From NCBI RefSeq assembly GCF_000090795.2, contig NW_003546361.1, forward strand, positions 36,197 to 71,915: DNA of 35,719 nucleotides. The letters run 5' to 3'. The position numbers and the translations under genes are program-made. Source of the stretch: Amphimedon queenslandica (lineage: Eukaryota > Porifera > Demospongiae > Haplosclerida > Niphatidae). The notes beneath the pieces were generated by a model. The model saw only the letters and a list, made by a program, of their open reading frames with translations, did no database searches and had not been told where the DNA came from. Shown one piece after another: positions 20,677 to 31,046 of this stretch (its first letter is position 1; each line of letters opens with the position of its first letter).

Positions 20677-21981
20677 ATGGAAGGAGAGCAGAGTCAAACC
20701 TATCAGAGCCTCAATCGTGAGACTATCAATGAGGAGAATGTATATGAAGTGTCTCAAGAGGCAGCTACTGAAGAGGGAAGAGTTGAACAACCCAAGGTCG
20801 TAAAGCAAAGGAAAGACAAGGAGGTAACATGGAATAAGCCAATCATACTACTCACTGTACTACTGTCATTGATTGTAATGCTACTGATAGTCATCTTTGG
20901 CTTGTTAGTGACTCATATGTCTGACAAAGATACCACAGCAGCATGTACTACTGGTAGAGCTACTACTGCTAGAGCTACTGCTGTTGGTGGTAATGGAGAT
21001 CCTAACTTAACTGAATGGGCTATTAGTATAGTTCATAACTACATTAAACTTGATAAACAAATCTCACAAACTACAAGAGATTCTGCAAAAAAGCTCATTA
21101 ACATTGTCAATACTCTCTCTAATCTACAAGACACCAGTACCTCTACTGCTGGAGTGGCTGATGATATACTACTAATAGCACAAGAACTATTAGTACTACA
21201 CAATGACTCAACTGCTTTACCTACCTCTTGTAAGGAATTGAAAAGCCGATCGCCAGACAGTCCATCAGGTCATTATGTATTAGCATCAGCTAATGGTTCA
21301 ACTACTTATACTGCTTACTGTAATATGGGCACATTGTGTGGTTCAGGAGGAGGATGGACAAGACTAGCATATCTGGATATGTCTGATGCTACACAGAACT
21401 GTCCTTCTGGGTTTAGACTGTACCAGTCAGGAGGAGTTAGAGCTTGTGGTAGGACTAATGGAGGTGCTGGCTGTATATCAGTTCAGTTCCCATCTAATGG
21501 TATCAGTTATTCTCAGATATGTGGTAGAGTAACAGGATATCAATATGCAAGACCTGATGCACTTCACAATAATAACGGTATCAATTCTCCTTATGTTGAT
21601 GGTGTTAGTATCACTCGTGGGTCTCCTCGTCAACATGTCTGGTCGCTAATCACTGGAAAAAGTGAATCAACTAATTCACGTTCATGTCCATGTAATAATG
21701 GTAGTTCAGTATCTGTTCCACCTTCTATTGGCAATAACTACTTCTGTGAATCAGGGTTTAGTGCTAGCTACCCGTTTAATATTCTCTACACATCTGATCC
21801 ACTCTGGGATGGTCAAGGTTGTGGTTCTCTTGAATCACCTTGTTGTAATGCTCCTGGTATCCCATGGTTTCACAGAGACTATGGTAGTACTACCACTACT
21901 GACTATATTGAGTTGAGGGTGTGTGCTAATTATAATGATGAAGACAGTCCTGTTAGTTATTATGAGATTTATGTTAAGTAG
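20677..21981 (+). CDS. Array receptor 6
   Basis: 434 residues. Tail Tyr9 (YQSL) and Tyr23 (YEVSQE), the most diverged second motif. The stalk is reduced to one degenerate unit (LTEWAISIVHN) followed directly by the helical segment (LDKQISQTTRDSAKKLINIV). The head begins near 183. Loop 1 resembles that of array receptor 2 (ARPDALHNNNGINSPYVDG). The usual VSVQSFIGNNYF is replaced by VSVPPSIGNNYF, and CCNVPG by CCNAPG. Confidence 0.9.
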   Translation: MEGEQSQTYQSLNRETINEENVYEVSQEAATEEGRVEQPKVVKQRKDKEVTWNKPIILLTVLLSLIVMLLIVIFGLLVTHMSDKDTTAACTTGRATTARATAVGGNGDPNLTEWAISIVHNYIKLDKQISQTTRDSAKKLINIVNTLSNLQDTSTSTAGVADDILLIAQELLVLHNDSTALPTSCKELKSRSPDSPSGHYVLASANGSTTYTAYCNMGTLCGSGGGWTRLAYLDMSDATQNCPSGFRLYQSGGVRACGRTNGGAGCISVQFPSNGISYSQICGRVTGYQYARPDALHNNNGINSPYVDGVSITRGSPRQHVWSLITGKSESTNSRSCPCNNGSSVSVPPSIGNNYFCESGFSASYPFNILYTSDPLWDGQGCGSLESPCCNAPGIPWFHRDYGSTTTTDYIELRVCANYNDEDSPVSYYEIYVK

Positions 21982-22061
21982 TGAAGTGTGTGTGTGTGTG
22001 TGCTCAGAATTTTGACAGTAATGAATGCAAATTGTGACAGTTACTGTAGTAGATCTAGTTT

Positions 22062-22688
22062 AATTGCTATTATTATACATATCCATATAGAAATTCCAAG
22101 CTTGTTACAAGCTTGTTACAACCGATTCACAACCTCACAGGGTTGTAGCAACCTGGTAACAACCTTGTACAAAAGTGATAAAGTTGTGAGCAACCTGGTA
22201 ACAACCTTGTACAAAAGTGCTGAAGTTGTGACTAACATGTTACAAACATAACAACCTTGTGACAAGGTTGTCCCAAGGTTGACAGGAAACTGAGATTTCA
22301 TTAAGTGCGCCCCACGATGATATGAAGCTATTGCTACCATATATAAGGGGACTATTGACCAGTCTATGTACAAGTAAATAATGATAACATTAATACACAG
22401 CCACACCTTTATACATAACTAAATATAAACTATCATAGATACATGAAGTATCTAGAAATCGATTCAAACTATATGGGATTACAATGACAATATCAATTAT
22501 GTATTGATAGTCTTTCAGATTATAGTTATTCTATTGAATTTATTGTACATCGTGACAAGGTTGGAAACTGGGTCAATTCCAGAGGTTTCTACAAGGTGGT
22601 GGGCCTTGTGACCAGGTAGTGTAACAAGGTTGCCACAACCATGCTGCAACCTTGTTTTTTCTATATGGGAATTGCTATCATTATACAT
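22062..22688. mobile_element. Non-autonomous MITE-like insertion with long direct repeats
   Basis: The body, about 22081-22669, is flanked by 19-bp direct repeats (22062-22080 and 22670-22688) that match except at one base. The two ends are inverted copies for at least 11 bp (ccatatagaaa at the left; its complement at the right). Related sites without the insertion exist at about 27000-27060 and 31335-31395, and a diverged one at 25255. Inside are two 42-bp tandem copies near 22153-22236 and many motifs of the type aaccttgt/acaaggtt in both orientations. No transposase is encoded; the open frame on its minus strand is a repeat artefact. Confidence 0.7.
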
Positions 22689-22867
22689 TGAACCATTAAT
22701 GATTGATGCTATCAAATTTCATTATAATGTACTACCAAAAGAAATATACTTGGAATTGAGTGAGTGCAATATCCTTACAAACTGAACAGTGAACAGTCAG
22801 TATAATATTCCTATTGGGGTGAGTTTTTGAGCGAGCCCAACAAATGATACGAGTAACCAACATTTAT

Positions 22868-22940
22868 CTGCTGTGGTTGCAAATATTAACCAAAATTGGT
22901 TAATTTAACCAATTTTGGTTAATAATTGCAACCACAGCAG
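22868..22940. repeat. Near-perfect 73-bp palindrome
   Basis: Two 36-bp arms (22868-22903, 22905-22940) are reverse complements with one mismatch, separated by a single base. It lies 66 bp upstream of the ATG of array receptor 7, so it would fold as a hairpin in the promoter DNA or 5' UTR RNA. Confidence 0.9.
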
Positions 22941-23006
22941 CTAAATTAATTATTCATTTTTACAGTGTGCATAATAGACACAAAATAGTCATCTTCTTGT
23001 CAAGCA

Positions 23007-24110
23007 ATGGAAGGAGAGAAGAGGCAAACTACTTACGAGAATCTGAACCGTAACTCTATGAACAAGGAAAATGTATATGAACTGTGTCAAATTTCTGCAG
23101 CTACTAAAGAAAGGAGAGTCAAACTACCTGAAAATATGAAGAATATGGAGCAAACATGGAATAAACCAGTTGCTATACTCATCATTGTATTACTGTCACT
23201 GATAGTAATGCTACTGGTAGCCATCTTTGGTCTGATGCTATCTACAAGAGAAACAACCAGTACTACTGGAGCTAGCACTGGAGCTAATACTGGATCTCTA
23301 GGAGATGGCTTGACTGCTTTACCTACCTCTTGTGAGCAACTGAAAATACAACACCCGACCACTGGTTCAGGCTATTATATACTGGCGGCAGCTAATGGAT
23401 CAACTTATACTGCTTACTGTAATATGAGGTTACTGTGTGGATCAACTGGATGGACAAGAATAGCATATCTTAATATTTATAGACAAAGCTGTCCTTCTGG
23501 GTTTAAACCATATCTATACCAGTCAGGAGGATATAGAGCTTGTGGTAGACCAGCAACAAGCAGTGGTAGCTGTGCATCAGTTCAGTTCCCATCTAATGGT
23601 ATCATTTATTCTCAGATATGTGGTACAGTAATAGGATATCAATATGGTCACACTGATGCTGTCGATAATCTTGGTTCATCTTATCGTAATGACCTCAATT
23701 CTTATTATGTTGATGGTGTTAGTATCACTCGTGGGTCTCCTCGGCAACATGTCTGGACACTAATGGCTGGGGAAAGTGAAGTAACTAATTCATCAGGTTC
23801 ATGTCCATGCAATAATGGTAGTACAGTATCAGTGCAGTCTTTTATTGGTAATAACTACTTCTGTGAATCAGGGAATCCAGACAACAGTACGTCAAATACT
23901 CTATACACATCTGATCGACTCTGGGATGATCATGGCTATTATTGTCGTTCTCTTGAATCACCTTGTTGTAATGTTCTTTATAATCCATGGTTTCACAGAG
24001 ACTATGGTAGCACTACCACTACTGACTATATTGAGTTGAGGGTCTGTGGAGATGAGGGAACTGATGATGAAGACAGTCCTGTTAACTTTTATGAGATTTA
24101 TATTAAGTAA
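23007..24110 (+). CDS. Array receptor 7 (short stalk)
   Basis: 367 residues. Tail Tyr10 (TTYENL) and Tyr24 (YELCQI), anchor about 55-78. There is no W-A-N stalk and no helical segment; a short Thr/Ser/Gly linker leads to the head at about residue 107 (TSCEQLKIQHP). The head is of a second subtype shared with the copies farther right: CGSTGWTRIAYLNI rather than CGSGGGWTRLAYLDM, a longer loop 1 (AVDNLGSSYRNDLNSYYVDG), and CCNVLYNPWFHRDYG. The upstream flank 'agacacaaaatagtcatctt' is shared only with the copy at 25377. Confidence 0.9.
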   Translation: MEGEKRQTTYENLNRNSMNKENVYELCQISAATKERRVKLPENMKNMEQTWNKPVAILIIVLLSLIVMLLVAIFGLMLSTRETTSTTGASTGANTGSLGDGLTALPTSCEQLKIQHPTTGSGYYILAAANGSTYTAYCNMRLLCGSTGWTRIAYLNIYRQSCPSGFKPYLYQSGGYRACGRPATSSGSCASVQFPSNGIIYSQICGTVIGYQYGHTDAVDNLGSSYRNDLNSYYVDGVSITRGSPRQHVWTLMAGESEVTNSSGSCPCNNGSTVSVQSFIGNNYFCESGNPDNSTSNTLYTSDRLWDDHGYYCRSLESPCCNVLYNPWFHRDYGSTTTTDYIELRVCGDEGTDDEDSPVNFYEIYIK

Positions 24111-24994
24111 TAAAGTGTGTGTGTGTGTGATCATTCAGTAGAAGCTAGTAGTACATGTAGAAGTATGGACTTATGACATTTGTGTGAAGTATTATTATAT
24201 GTGTGTGTGTGAGTGAAGTATATGTGTGTGTCAATTAAATTTTTCATTCTACATGAATATAGTTGCTATTTGATTCCTATAGTGAAGCTCTTATTCTATT
24301 ATAATTTTGACAGCAATAACTATTGCTCCTATATGGGCATTGACAGCTTACACATGCATTGATTAGAAGACCATTAGAGTATAGTTACAACAAAAAAGAA
24401 TGCAAGGTGTGTACTACCAGGGTAGCTGCTTAGTTCTTATTACTATAGTTGGAATTGACCTCTTGCTTCAGTAAATGCATTATAATTGGACATGCACTCA
24501 AGTCCCAATGTACACTTGAGTCTTAAAGACTAAAGGCCAATTCACGCTGCACAATTAACGTAAGGTCAGGCTAAAGGTGAAGACAGGAAGTGCCGTATAA
24601 ACCAATGGCCACCAAGAGTTGAAATTATCTCTACTCTTACGTTATGTAAACGGTAGCCATTGGTTTATATAGCACTTCCTGTAATGCCTATGACCAATGG
24701 CATAATGGAAAAGCTGAAACTTTCCAGACAAGTAGCTATAATGTTAACACCAATGCTATACATCTTAAGCATATTATGTTAAACTTTCCGGTTCAGAATG
24801 GGTATTTCTAGTGTCGTATGATCATAGTTTCATTCAGTGCCAGTTACATCTAGAGATGCACCACATGTGTTAACAAACTGGGAAAAATCTGTGAAGGAGT
24901 TGCAAGCTTACCAAAGACCATGGACTATACAGTACAGGATATTTCATTAAAACTTGCTCAATGAGAATTCTCCATTTTCCAATGCACGTCTAGT
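24111..24994. other. Intergenic region with fold-back element
   Basis: GT-rich tracts after the stop codon, then sequence related to block R2. At 24583-24609 and 24656-24682 lie inverted arms of about 27 bp (acaggaagtgc...accaatggc) around a 46-bp loop, a MITE-like fold-back whose outer ends I cannot fix. 24903-24990 resembles 29480-29590. No gene. Confidence 0.55.
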
Positions 24995-25177
24995 AGTCTA
25001 CACATCTGATCCACTTTGGGATGGTCAAGGTTGTGGTTCTCTTGAATCACCTTGTTGTAATGTTCCTGGTATCCCATGGTTTCACAGAGACTATAATAGC
25101 TCTACCACTACTGTTCCAACCTAAACAACCACTATGAAGACAGTACTGTTAGTTATTATGAGATTTATGCTAAGTAG
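24995..25177 (+). pseudogene. Array 3' fragment
   Basis: Starts abruptly at the YTSDPLWDGQGC motif. It keeps about 45 codons through WFHRDY, then has a deletion after TTT that introduces a stop (TVPT then TAA), and ends with a recognisable EIY-AK and stop. No 5' part precedes it. Confidence 0.85.
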
Positions 25178-25376
25178 TGAAGTGTGTGTGTGTGCTTAAA
25201 ATTTTCATTTCAGTTTTGACAGTAATGAATGCAAATTATGACAATTGCTGCAGTAGATCTAGTTTAATTGCATTATTATACATTGAACAATGATTAAATA
25301 CTATCAAATACTTATAATTGAGTGAGTGTAATATCCTGTGTACATAGACACAAAATAGTCATCTTCTTGTCAAGCA

Positions 25377-26468
25377 ATGGAAGGAGAGCAGCAGAGGCAA
25401 ACGACTTATGAGAATCTAAACCGTGACTCTATCATTGAGAACAATGAATATGAGCTGCGTCAAGTGGGAGCTACTGAAGAAAATGGAGTTGAAGAGATGA
25501 GAGTTGAAGAAAGGAGAGTCAAACTGCCTGAGATAATAAAGAAATGGAAAAACATGGAGCTAACATGGAATAAGCCAATTATTATTATCATCATCATTAT
25601 ATTACTGTCACTGATAGTAATATTGCTGGTAGCAATCTTTGGCCTAATTCTGTCTACTACTACATCACTAGATGACTTACCTACCTCTTGTGAGCAATTG
25701 AAAATACAAAACCAGAACATCCGTTGGTCAGACTATTATATACTGGCATCAACTAATGGATCAACTTACACTGCTTACTGCAATACAGGGTTACTGTGTG
25801 GTTCTATTGGATGGACAAGACTAGCATATCTGGATATGTCTGATGCTACACAGAACTGTCCTTCTGGGTTTAGACTGTACCAGTCAGGAGGAGTTAGAGC
25901 TTGTGGTAGACCAGTAACAAAAAGTGGTAGCTGTGTATCAGTTCAGTTCCCATCTAATGGTATCAGTTATTCTCAGATATGTGGTAGAGTAACAGGATAT
26001 CAATATCAGTTAACTGATGCTATCAATAATCTTGGTTCATCTTATCGTAATGACCTCAATTCTTATTATGTTGATGGTGCTAGCATCACTCATGGGTCTC
26101 CTCGTGAACATGTCTGGACACTAATGGCTGGTTATAGTGAAGTCACTACATCATCAAATTCATGTCCATGTAATACTGGTAGTTCAGTATCAGTGCAATC
26201 TTTTATTGGTAATGACTACTTCTGTGAATCAGGGAATCCTAATAGTGGACACATTTTTAATAAGCTTTACACATCTGATCCACTCTGGGATGGTCAAGGT
26301 TGTGGTTCTCTTGAATCACCTTGTTGTAATGTTCCTGGTATCCCATGGTTTCACAGAGACTATGGTAGCACTACCACTACTGACTATATTGAGTTGAGGG
26401 TCTGTGGAAATGAAGGAACTGCTAATGAAGACAGTCCTGTTAGTTATTATGAGATTTATATTAAGTAG
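25377..26468 (+). CDS. Array receptor 8 (shortest intact copy)
   Basis: 363 residues. Tail Tyr11 (TTYENL) and Tyr25 (YELRQV) with an extended Glu/Arg-rich middle (VEEMRVEERRVKLP). The anchor begins with nine consecutive isoleucines. The stalk is only about 10 residues before the head at about 102. The head is a hybrid: the first half has the second-subtype CGSIGWTR, loop 1 is INNLGSSYRNDLNSYYVDG, but the end has DPLWDGQGCGSLESPCCNVPGI of the first subtype. SITHGSPREHVW differs from the usual SITRGSPRQHVW. Confidence 0.9.
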   Translation: MEGEQQRQTTYENLNRDSIIENNEYELRQVGATEENGVEEMRVEERRVKLPEIIKKWKNMELTWNKPIIIIIIIILLSLIVILLVAIFGLILSTTTSLDDLPTSCEQLKIQNQNIRWSDYYILASTNGSTYTAYCNTGLLCGSIGWTRLAYLDMSDATQNCPSGFRLYQSGGVRACGRPVTKSGSCVSVQFPSNGISYSQICGRVTGYQYQLTDAINNLGSSYRNDLNSYYVDGASITHGSPREHVWTLMAGYSEVTTSSNSCPCNTGSSVSVQSFIGNDYFCESGNPNSGHIFNKLYTSDPLWDGQGCGSLESPCCNVPGIPWFHRDYGSTTTTDYIELRVCGNEGTANEDSPVSYYEIYIK

Positions 26469-26856
26469 TAAAGTGTGTGCAGTAGAAACTAGTAGGAGAA
26501 ATATAGTCCAGTGCATACTCATGACATTTATGTGAAGTACATGTGCATGTGAGTGTGAATTAAATTTTTCATTTAGTTGCTGTTTAGATTACTAAAATGA
26601 TTAGTGATTTGTTAATTGTTTTTCACAGAAATAACTATTGCAGATTAGTGATGATATAGTTTACATAATGTGTTAAACAATATCAAATTAGATGACCATT
26701 AGAGCATATCTACAATGAAAAGAATGCAATGTGTGTACTACCAGGAGTAGCAGCTTATTACTAAGTTACTACATTTGGAATTCACCACTTAAGCATTATT
26801 TGCTGATTCCCAATGCCCCAATACATTACCATACATTGGAATACATTGCCACTGGG
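26469..26856 (+). repeat. Intergenic region related to block R2
   Basis: Fragments of R2 (gtgaattaaat, 'aataactattg', 'gctgattcccaatg') in the usual order, shortened. Ends where the 4.3-kb duplicated unit begins. Confidence 0.5.
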
Positions 26857-27106
26857 AGTGCCTGTAACATATGACGCAACACAAGAATTGAAACTTAACA
26901 AACCAGTAGTTAATACTTTACTAAACTACATTATAGTTATTTTTACAGTCAGTTCAATTTTGAAAGTAATAAATGCAAATTGTAACAGTTACTGTAGTAG
27001 ATCTAGTTTAATTGCTATTATTATACATTGAACAATGATTGATGCTATCAAATTTCATTATCATATCCAACCAAAAGAAATACATTTGGAAGTAAATATT
27101 TTTGTG

Positions 27107-27155
27107 GAGGTTTCTAAATAATTTCATGCGGTATTATAAGTGGTTTAGAAACCTC
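27107..27155. repeat. Small inverted repeat
   Basis: gaggtttctaaa and its exact complement, 25 bp apart, about 150 bp upstream of array receptor 9. It is kept in unit B at 31444-31492. Probably a remnant of a fold-back element. Confidence 0.6.
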
Positions 27156-27303
27156 AAATAAAGCAATCTGATTGGTCATGTTTATTATGAACTTAATAAG
27201 CTCAGTACATTAGTAATAGTTAATAACTAATTATGACTCTGCATGAACATTAGTATTTTAATAGTGCACTAGTACCCGGCAATCATCATTTTCCTGTCAA
27301 GGA

Positions 27304-28683
27304 ATGGAAAGACAGCAGAAGCAAACTATTTATGAGGATCTGAACCATAACTCTATCATTGAGAACAATGTATATGAATTGTGTCAAGTGGCAACAACTG
27401 AAGAAAGGAGAGTCAAACAACCTGAGAATATCAAGGAAAGGAAGGACAAGGAGGTAATGTGGAATAAACCAATCATCCACACAGTATTACTGTCACTGAT
27501 AGTAATACTACTGGTTGGTATCTTTTGCCTGATGCTCTTTCAAATAATTGGAAAAGATACAACCAGCACTACTGGAGCTACTGCTGGAGATACTACTGGA
27601 GCTACTGCTACTGGAGTTAATGCTACTACTGGCGTTAGTAGTACATGCACATGTACTACTGGAAATAACACCACTAGTACTGGAGTTAATACTACTACTG
27701 GAGTTAATACTACATGTACTACTGGAGTTAATACTACATGTACTACTGGAGTTAATACTACATGTACTACTGGAGTTAATGTCACTACTGGAGTTAATAC
27801 CACTACTGGAGCTAGTACTGGTAGCAATGGGTCACCATCAGGAGCAGTTGATGATATACTACTAATAGCACAAAAACTGTACAACGACTCAACTGCTTTA
27901 CCTACCTCTTGTGAGCAACTGAAAATACAACACCCGACCACTGGTTCAGGCTATTATATACTGGCAGCTGCTAATGGATCAACTTACACTGCTTACTGTA
28001 AAATGGGGTTACTGTGTGGCTCTATCGGATGGACAAGAATAACATATTTTAATATTTATGGACAAAGCTGTCCTTCTGGGTTTAGATTATACAAGTCAGG
28101 ATCATATAAAGCTTGTGGTAGGCCAGTAACAAACAGTGGTAGCTGTGCATCAGTTCAGTTCCCATCTAATGGTATCAGTTATTCTCAGATATGTGGTAGA
28201 GTTCATGGATATCAATATGGATCAACAGATGCTATTAAATATGTCAGTTCTTCTTATCGTAAAGACATCAATTCTTATTATGTTGATGGTGTTAGTATCA
28301 CTCGTGGGTCTCCTCGTCAACATGTCTGGACACTAATGGCTGGAGAAAGTGAAGTAACTAATTCATCAGGTTCATGTCCATGTAATACTGGCAGTTCAGT
28401 ATCAGTGCAGTCTTTTATTGGTAATAACTACTTCTGTGAATCAGGGAATACTGCTAACAGTACATCAAATACTCTATACAAACCTGATCAACTCTGGGAT
28501 CATTACAGTTATTATTGTCGTTCTCTTGAATCACCTTGTTGTAATGTACCTTATAATCCATGGTTTCACAGAGACTATGGTAGCAATACCACTACTGACT
28601 ATATTGAGTTGAGGGTCTGTGGAGATGAGGGAACTGATGATGAAGACAGTCCTGTTAGATTTTATGAGATTTATGTTAAGTAG
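27304..28683 (+). CDS. Array receptor 9 with Gly-Val-Asn-Thr repeat stalk
   Basis: 459 residues. Tail Tyr10 (TIYEDL) and Tyr24 (YELCQV), basic segment, anchor about 59-82. The stalk (about 87-180) has no W-A-N units but consists of Thr-rich repeats of the form TTGVN(T/V)T, some with Cys (TTCTTGVN). There are around a dozen N-x-T glycosylation sites, so a heavily glycosylated, mucin-like rod is expected. The Cys residues could cross-link stalks. The head (from about 200) is of the second subtype with loop 1 IKYVSSSYRKDINSYYVDG and PDQLWDHYSYYCRSLESPCCNVPYNPWFHRDYG. Confidence 0.9.
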   Translation: MERQQKQTIYEDLNHNSIIENNVYELCQVATTEERRVKQPENIKERKDKEVMWNKPIIHTVLLSLIVILLVGIFCLMLFQIIGKDTTSTTGATAGDTTGATATGVNATTGVSSTCTCTTGNNTTSTGVNTTTGVNTTCTTGVNTTCTTGVNTTCTTGVNVTTGVNTTTGASTGSNGSPSGAVDDILLIAQKLYNDSTALPTSCEQLKIQHPTTGSGYYILAAANGSTYTAYCKMGLLCGSIGWTRITYFNIYGQSCPSGFRLYKSGSYKACGRPVTNSGSCASVQFPSNGISYSQICGRVHGYQYGSTDAIKYVSSSYRKDINSYYVDGVSITRGSPRQHVWTLMAGESEVTNSSGSCPCNTGSSVSVQSFIGNNYFCESGNTANSTSNTLYKPDQLWDHYSYYCRSLESPCCNVPYNPWFHRDYGSNTTTDYIELRVCGDEGTDDEDSPVRFYEIYVK

Positions 28684-29966
28684 TGAAGTGTACATGAGTG
28701 TGTGTGCTCATTCAGTAGAAGCTAGAGTAGTATAGAAGCATATAGTCCAGTGCATAGAGTAGTTGTGACATTTATGTGAAGTAGTGAAGTATATTTGTGT
28801 GTGTGTGTGAATTAAATTCTTTATCCAGTAGCTTATCTTTATAGTTGTTATTTCTTTCTTATTAATGTATTGTATTTTGACAAAAGTAGCTATTTCAGAT
28901 TAATTATGATAATAGTTAAACATGAGTAGTTGAACAACATCAAATTAAATATGAGTATCTACATGTACTTACCAAGAAAATGCAAGGTGCGTACTACCAG
29001 GAGTAGCAGCTGCTGCTTATTACTATAAAAGGGACTGACATCTTGCTTCAGTCAATGCATTTTAGTTGCACAGTCACTGAGGGAGTGCCTGTAACATATA
29101 TTGTAACACAAGAGTTGAAATCTTCAAGATCAGTAGCTACTATTTTACTAAACTATGTGTGAACCATTGCTTTACTTGTGTTGTAGTGTAGAAAGTAGCT
29201 AATAGTACATGTACATGTAATTTAGTAACATACCCTAACTGCTGTATTGGTATAAGAGAACCTAAACAAAAACAAAACATCCTAAAACAAAAACAAAACA
29301 AAAACAAACTCTAAACAAAAACAAACTCTAAACAAAAACAAACTCTAAACAAAAACAAACTCTAAACAAAAACAAAACATCCTAAAACAAACATCCTAAA
29401 CAAACAAAAACATCTTAAACAAAAATAGAAAGTTTGAGTTGAATCCAAGCAAAATTGAATTTTTTACAAAGTTTTTAATTTGCTTCAAAATACGGCCAAA
29501 GATCATGGGCTATATATAATAGTACAGGGTATGTCATCAAAATGACTAGGCGAGATTTCTCTATTTTTATTATTTTTCCAGATGTATAATGATTACCATC
29601 ATTATTATGATGGTGCATACATGTATATACTATGATCATTCTCAAGTTGGTTTTAATCATTGTAGCTCTACAATGTAACTAATTTATTTGATGCATCAAT
29701 AGAATGCAATCTCAATAATTATATTACACATCACTTCTTTTACACATGCATCTGTATCCATATACACTGTATTCATATTTGGATAACTAACATAGATCTA
29801 GATACTATACTATCAAATAAAGGATCTTTAGTTTCAGGTTATTGCTGTGATTCATTATAGTTATACAATACATGTAGCTTCTTCCCATGCCACAATATGA
29901 ACTTAATAGAACTTAATAAAATCAGTGTAGTTATTATAAACATAGTTAATAACTACTTATCAAACA
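28684..29966 (+). repeat. Intergenic region of unit A with A-rich tandem repeat
   Basis: Shortened R2-like sequence, then at about 29260-29425 a tandem repeat of 'aaacaaaaacaaactct' type units, then sequence shared with the array's left edge near 8117-8300. The 5' block (gaacttaataaaatcagtg) precedes 29967. No gene. Confidence 0.6.
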
Positions 29967-30744
29967 ATGGAAGGAGAGCAGAGTCGAGTCTATGAGGATC
30001 TGAACAGTGACACTATTGACAAGAATCATCATGTATATGAACTGTGTCAAGTGGCAGCTACTGAAAAAAGTAGAGCTGAAGAAATGAGACTCAAACTACC
30101 TGAGAAAATGAAGCTGACATGGAATAAGCGAGTCACCATTATCATCCTTCTATTACTGTCACTGATAGTAATACTACAGGTTATCATGCTATGCTTCTTA
30201 CTGGCTCATGTATCCACAACTGGTACAGCATGTGTACCTGGAGCTACTGCTAGAGCTTCCAATGGTGGTGAATACTAATCAGTGCTGGACTGGAACAATA
30301 GACTGGACTTCTTTAATATTGTAAAATAATTATTATAACTACATGATTTATAAAGAACTTACACATTAACTACCACCCACACTCAACCTAAACATCAAGA
30401 CCTAAAACAGTAGACCTAGTAGATCTAGGCTAATAAATCTACTTCACGTGTAATATAATGGTAGTACAGTATTGATACCACCTTTTATTGGTAATAACTA
30501 CTTCTGTGAATCAGGGAATCCTAATAGTAGCCCATCACAGATTCTTTACATATCTGATCCACTCTGGGATAGTCAAGGTTGTGGTTCTCTTGAATCACCT
30601 TGTTGTAATGTTCCTTGTATCCCATGGTTTCACAGAGACTATGGTAACACTACCACCACTGACTATATTGAGTTGAGGGCCTGTGGAGATGAGGGAACTG
30701 ATGATGAAAACAGTCCTGTTAGGTTTAAAATGGTCATTCAGTAG
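29967..30744 (+). pseudogene. Array copy with deleted middle, unit A
   Basis: The 103-residue 5' part (29967-30278) is open: tail Tyr9 (YEDL) and Tyr24 (YELCQV), anchor, end NGGEY. About 180 bp of spacer related to that at 17111 follows. The head resumes near 30459 and stays open to 30744, but the end is replaced by RFKMVIQ instead of the EIYVK terminus. Same ancestral junction as 16778. Confidence 0.75.
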
Positions 30745-30893
30745 AAGCTAGATAGTAGTAGAAGTAGTCCAGTGCATAGTTATGAGTCTATGAGTGTGAA
30801 TTTTAATCTATTAATTGTTTTTGGCAAAAATAACCATTGTCCCTAGATGGAGATTAGTTGTGATGAGAGTTTACACAAGTGTTGAACAATATC

Positions 30894-31046
30894 AGCATAA
30901 AGTCCTCCTAGCAACATTTGTGGCTACTTTGATCTTTTGAGCAACTAGTGGCAAAAATAGAACTGATTTCTATATTTAGCAACTTATTGCTTACAAGATC
31001 AGAGCAACTACAAATGTTGCCTATAGTGTGTGAAGGCCTTTAGCAT
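30894..31046. mobile_element. Fold-back MITE, 143 bp
   Basis: The body 30899-31041 is bounded by agcat direct repeats (30894-30898, 31042-31046). Its ends are aaagtcc and ggcctttt-like inverted termini. Inside, arms of about 37 bp pair around 'agcaacatttgt' and 'acaaatgttgcct'. A second copy lies in unit B at 35251-35393. Confidence 0.65.

Noticed and set aside
22116..22406. Minus-strand 96-residue frame
   Set aside because: Reads through the tandem motifs of the inserted element; no transposase features.
27540..27941. Minus-strand Val/Thr/Pro repeat protein, also at 31877-32341
   Set aside because: Antisense of the Gly-Val-Asn-Thr stalk repeat; its regular look comes from the repeat.
29260..29425. 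CRISPR-like or telomeric repeat
   Set aside because: A-rich units are directly abutting, with no spacers and no telomere-type motif; it is a simple tandem repeat in an animal genome.
29475..29660. Minus-strand 61-residue frame, present identically at 33841-34026
   Set aside because: Both copies belong to the recent 4.3-kb duplication, so identity is not evidence of selection; no domain or start context.
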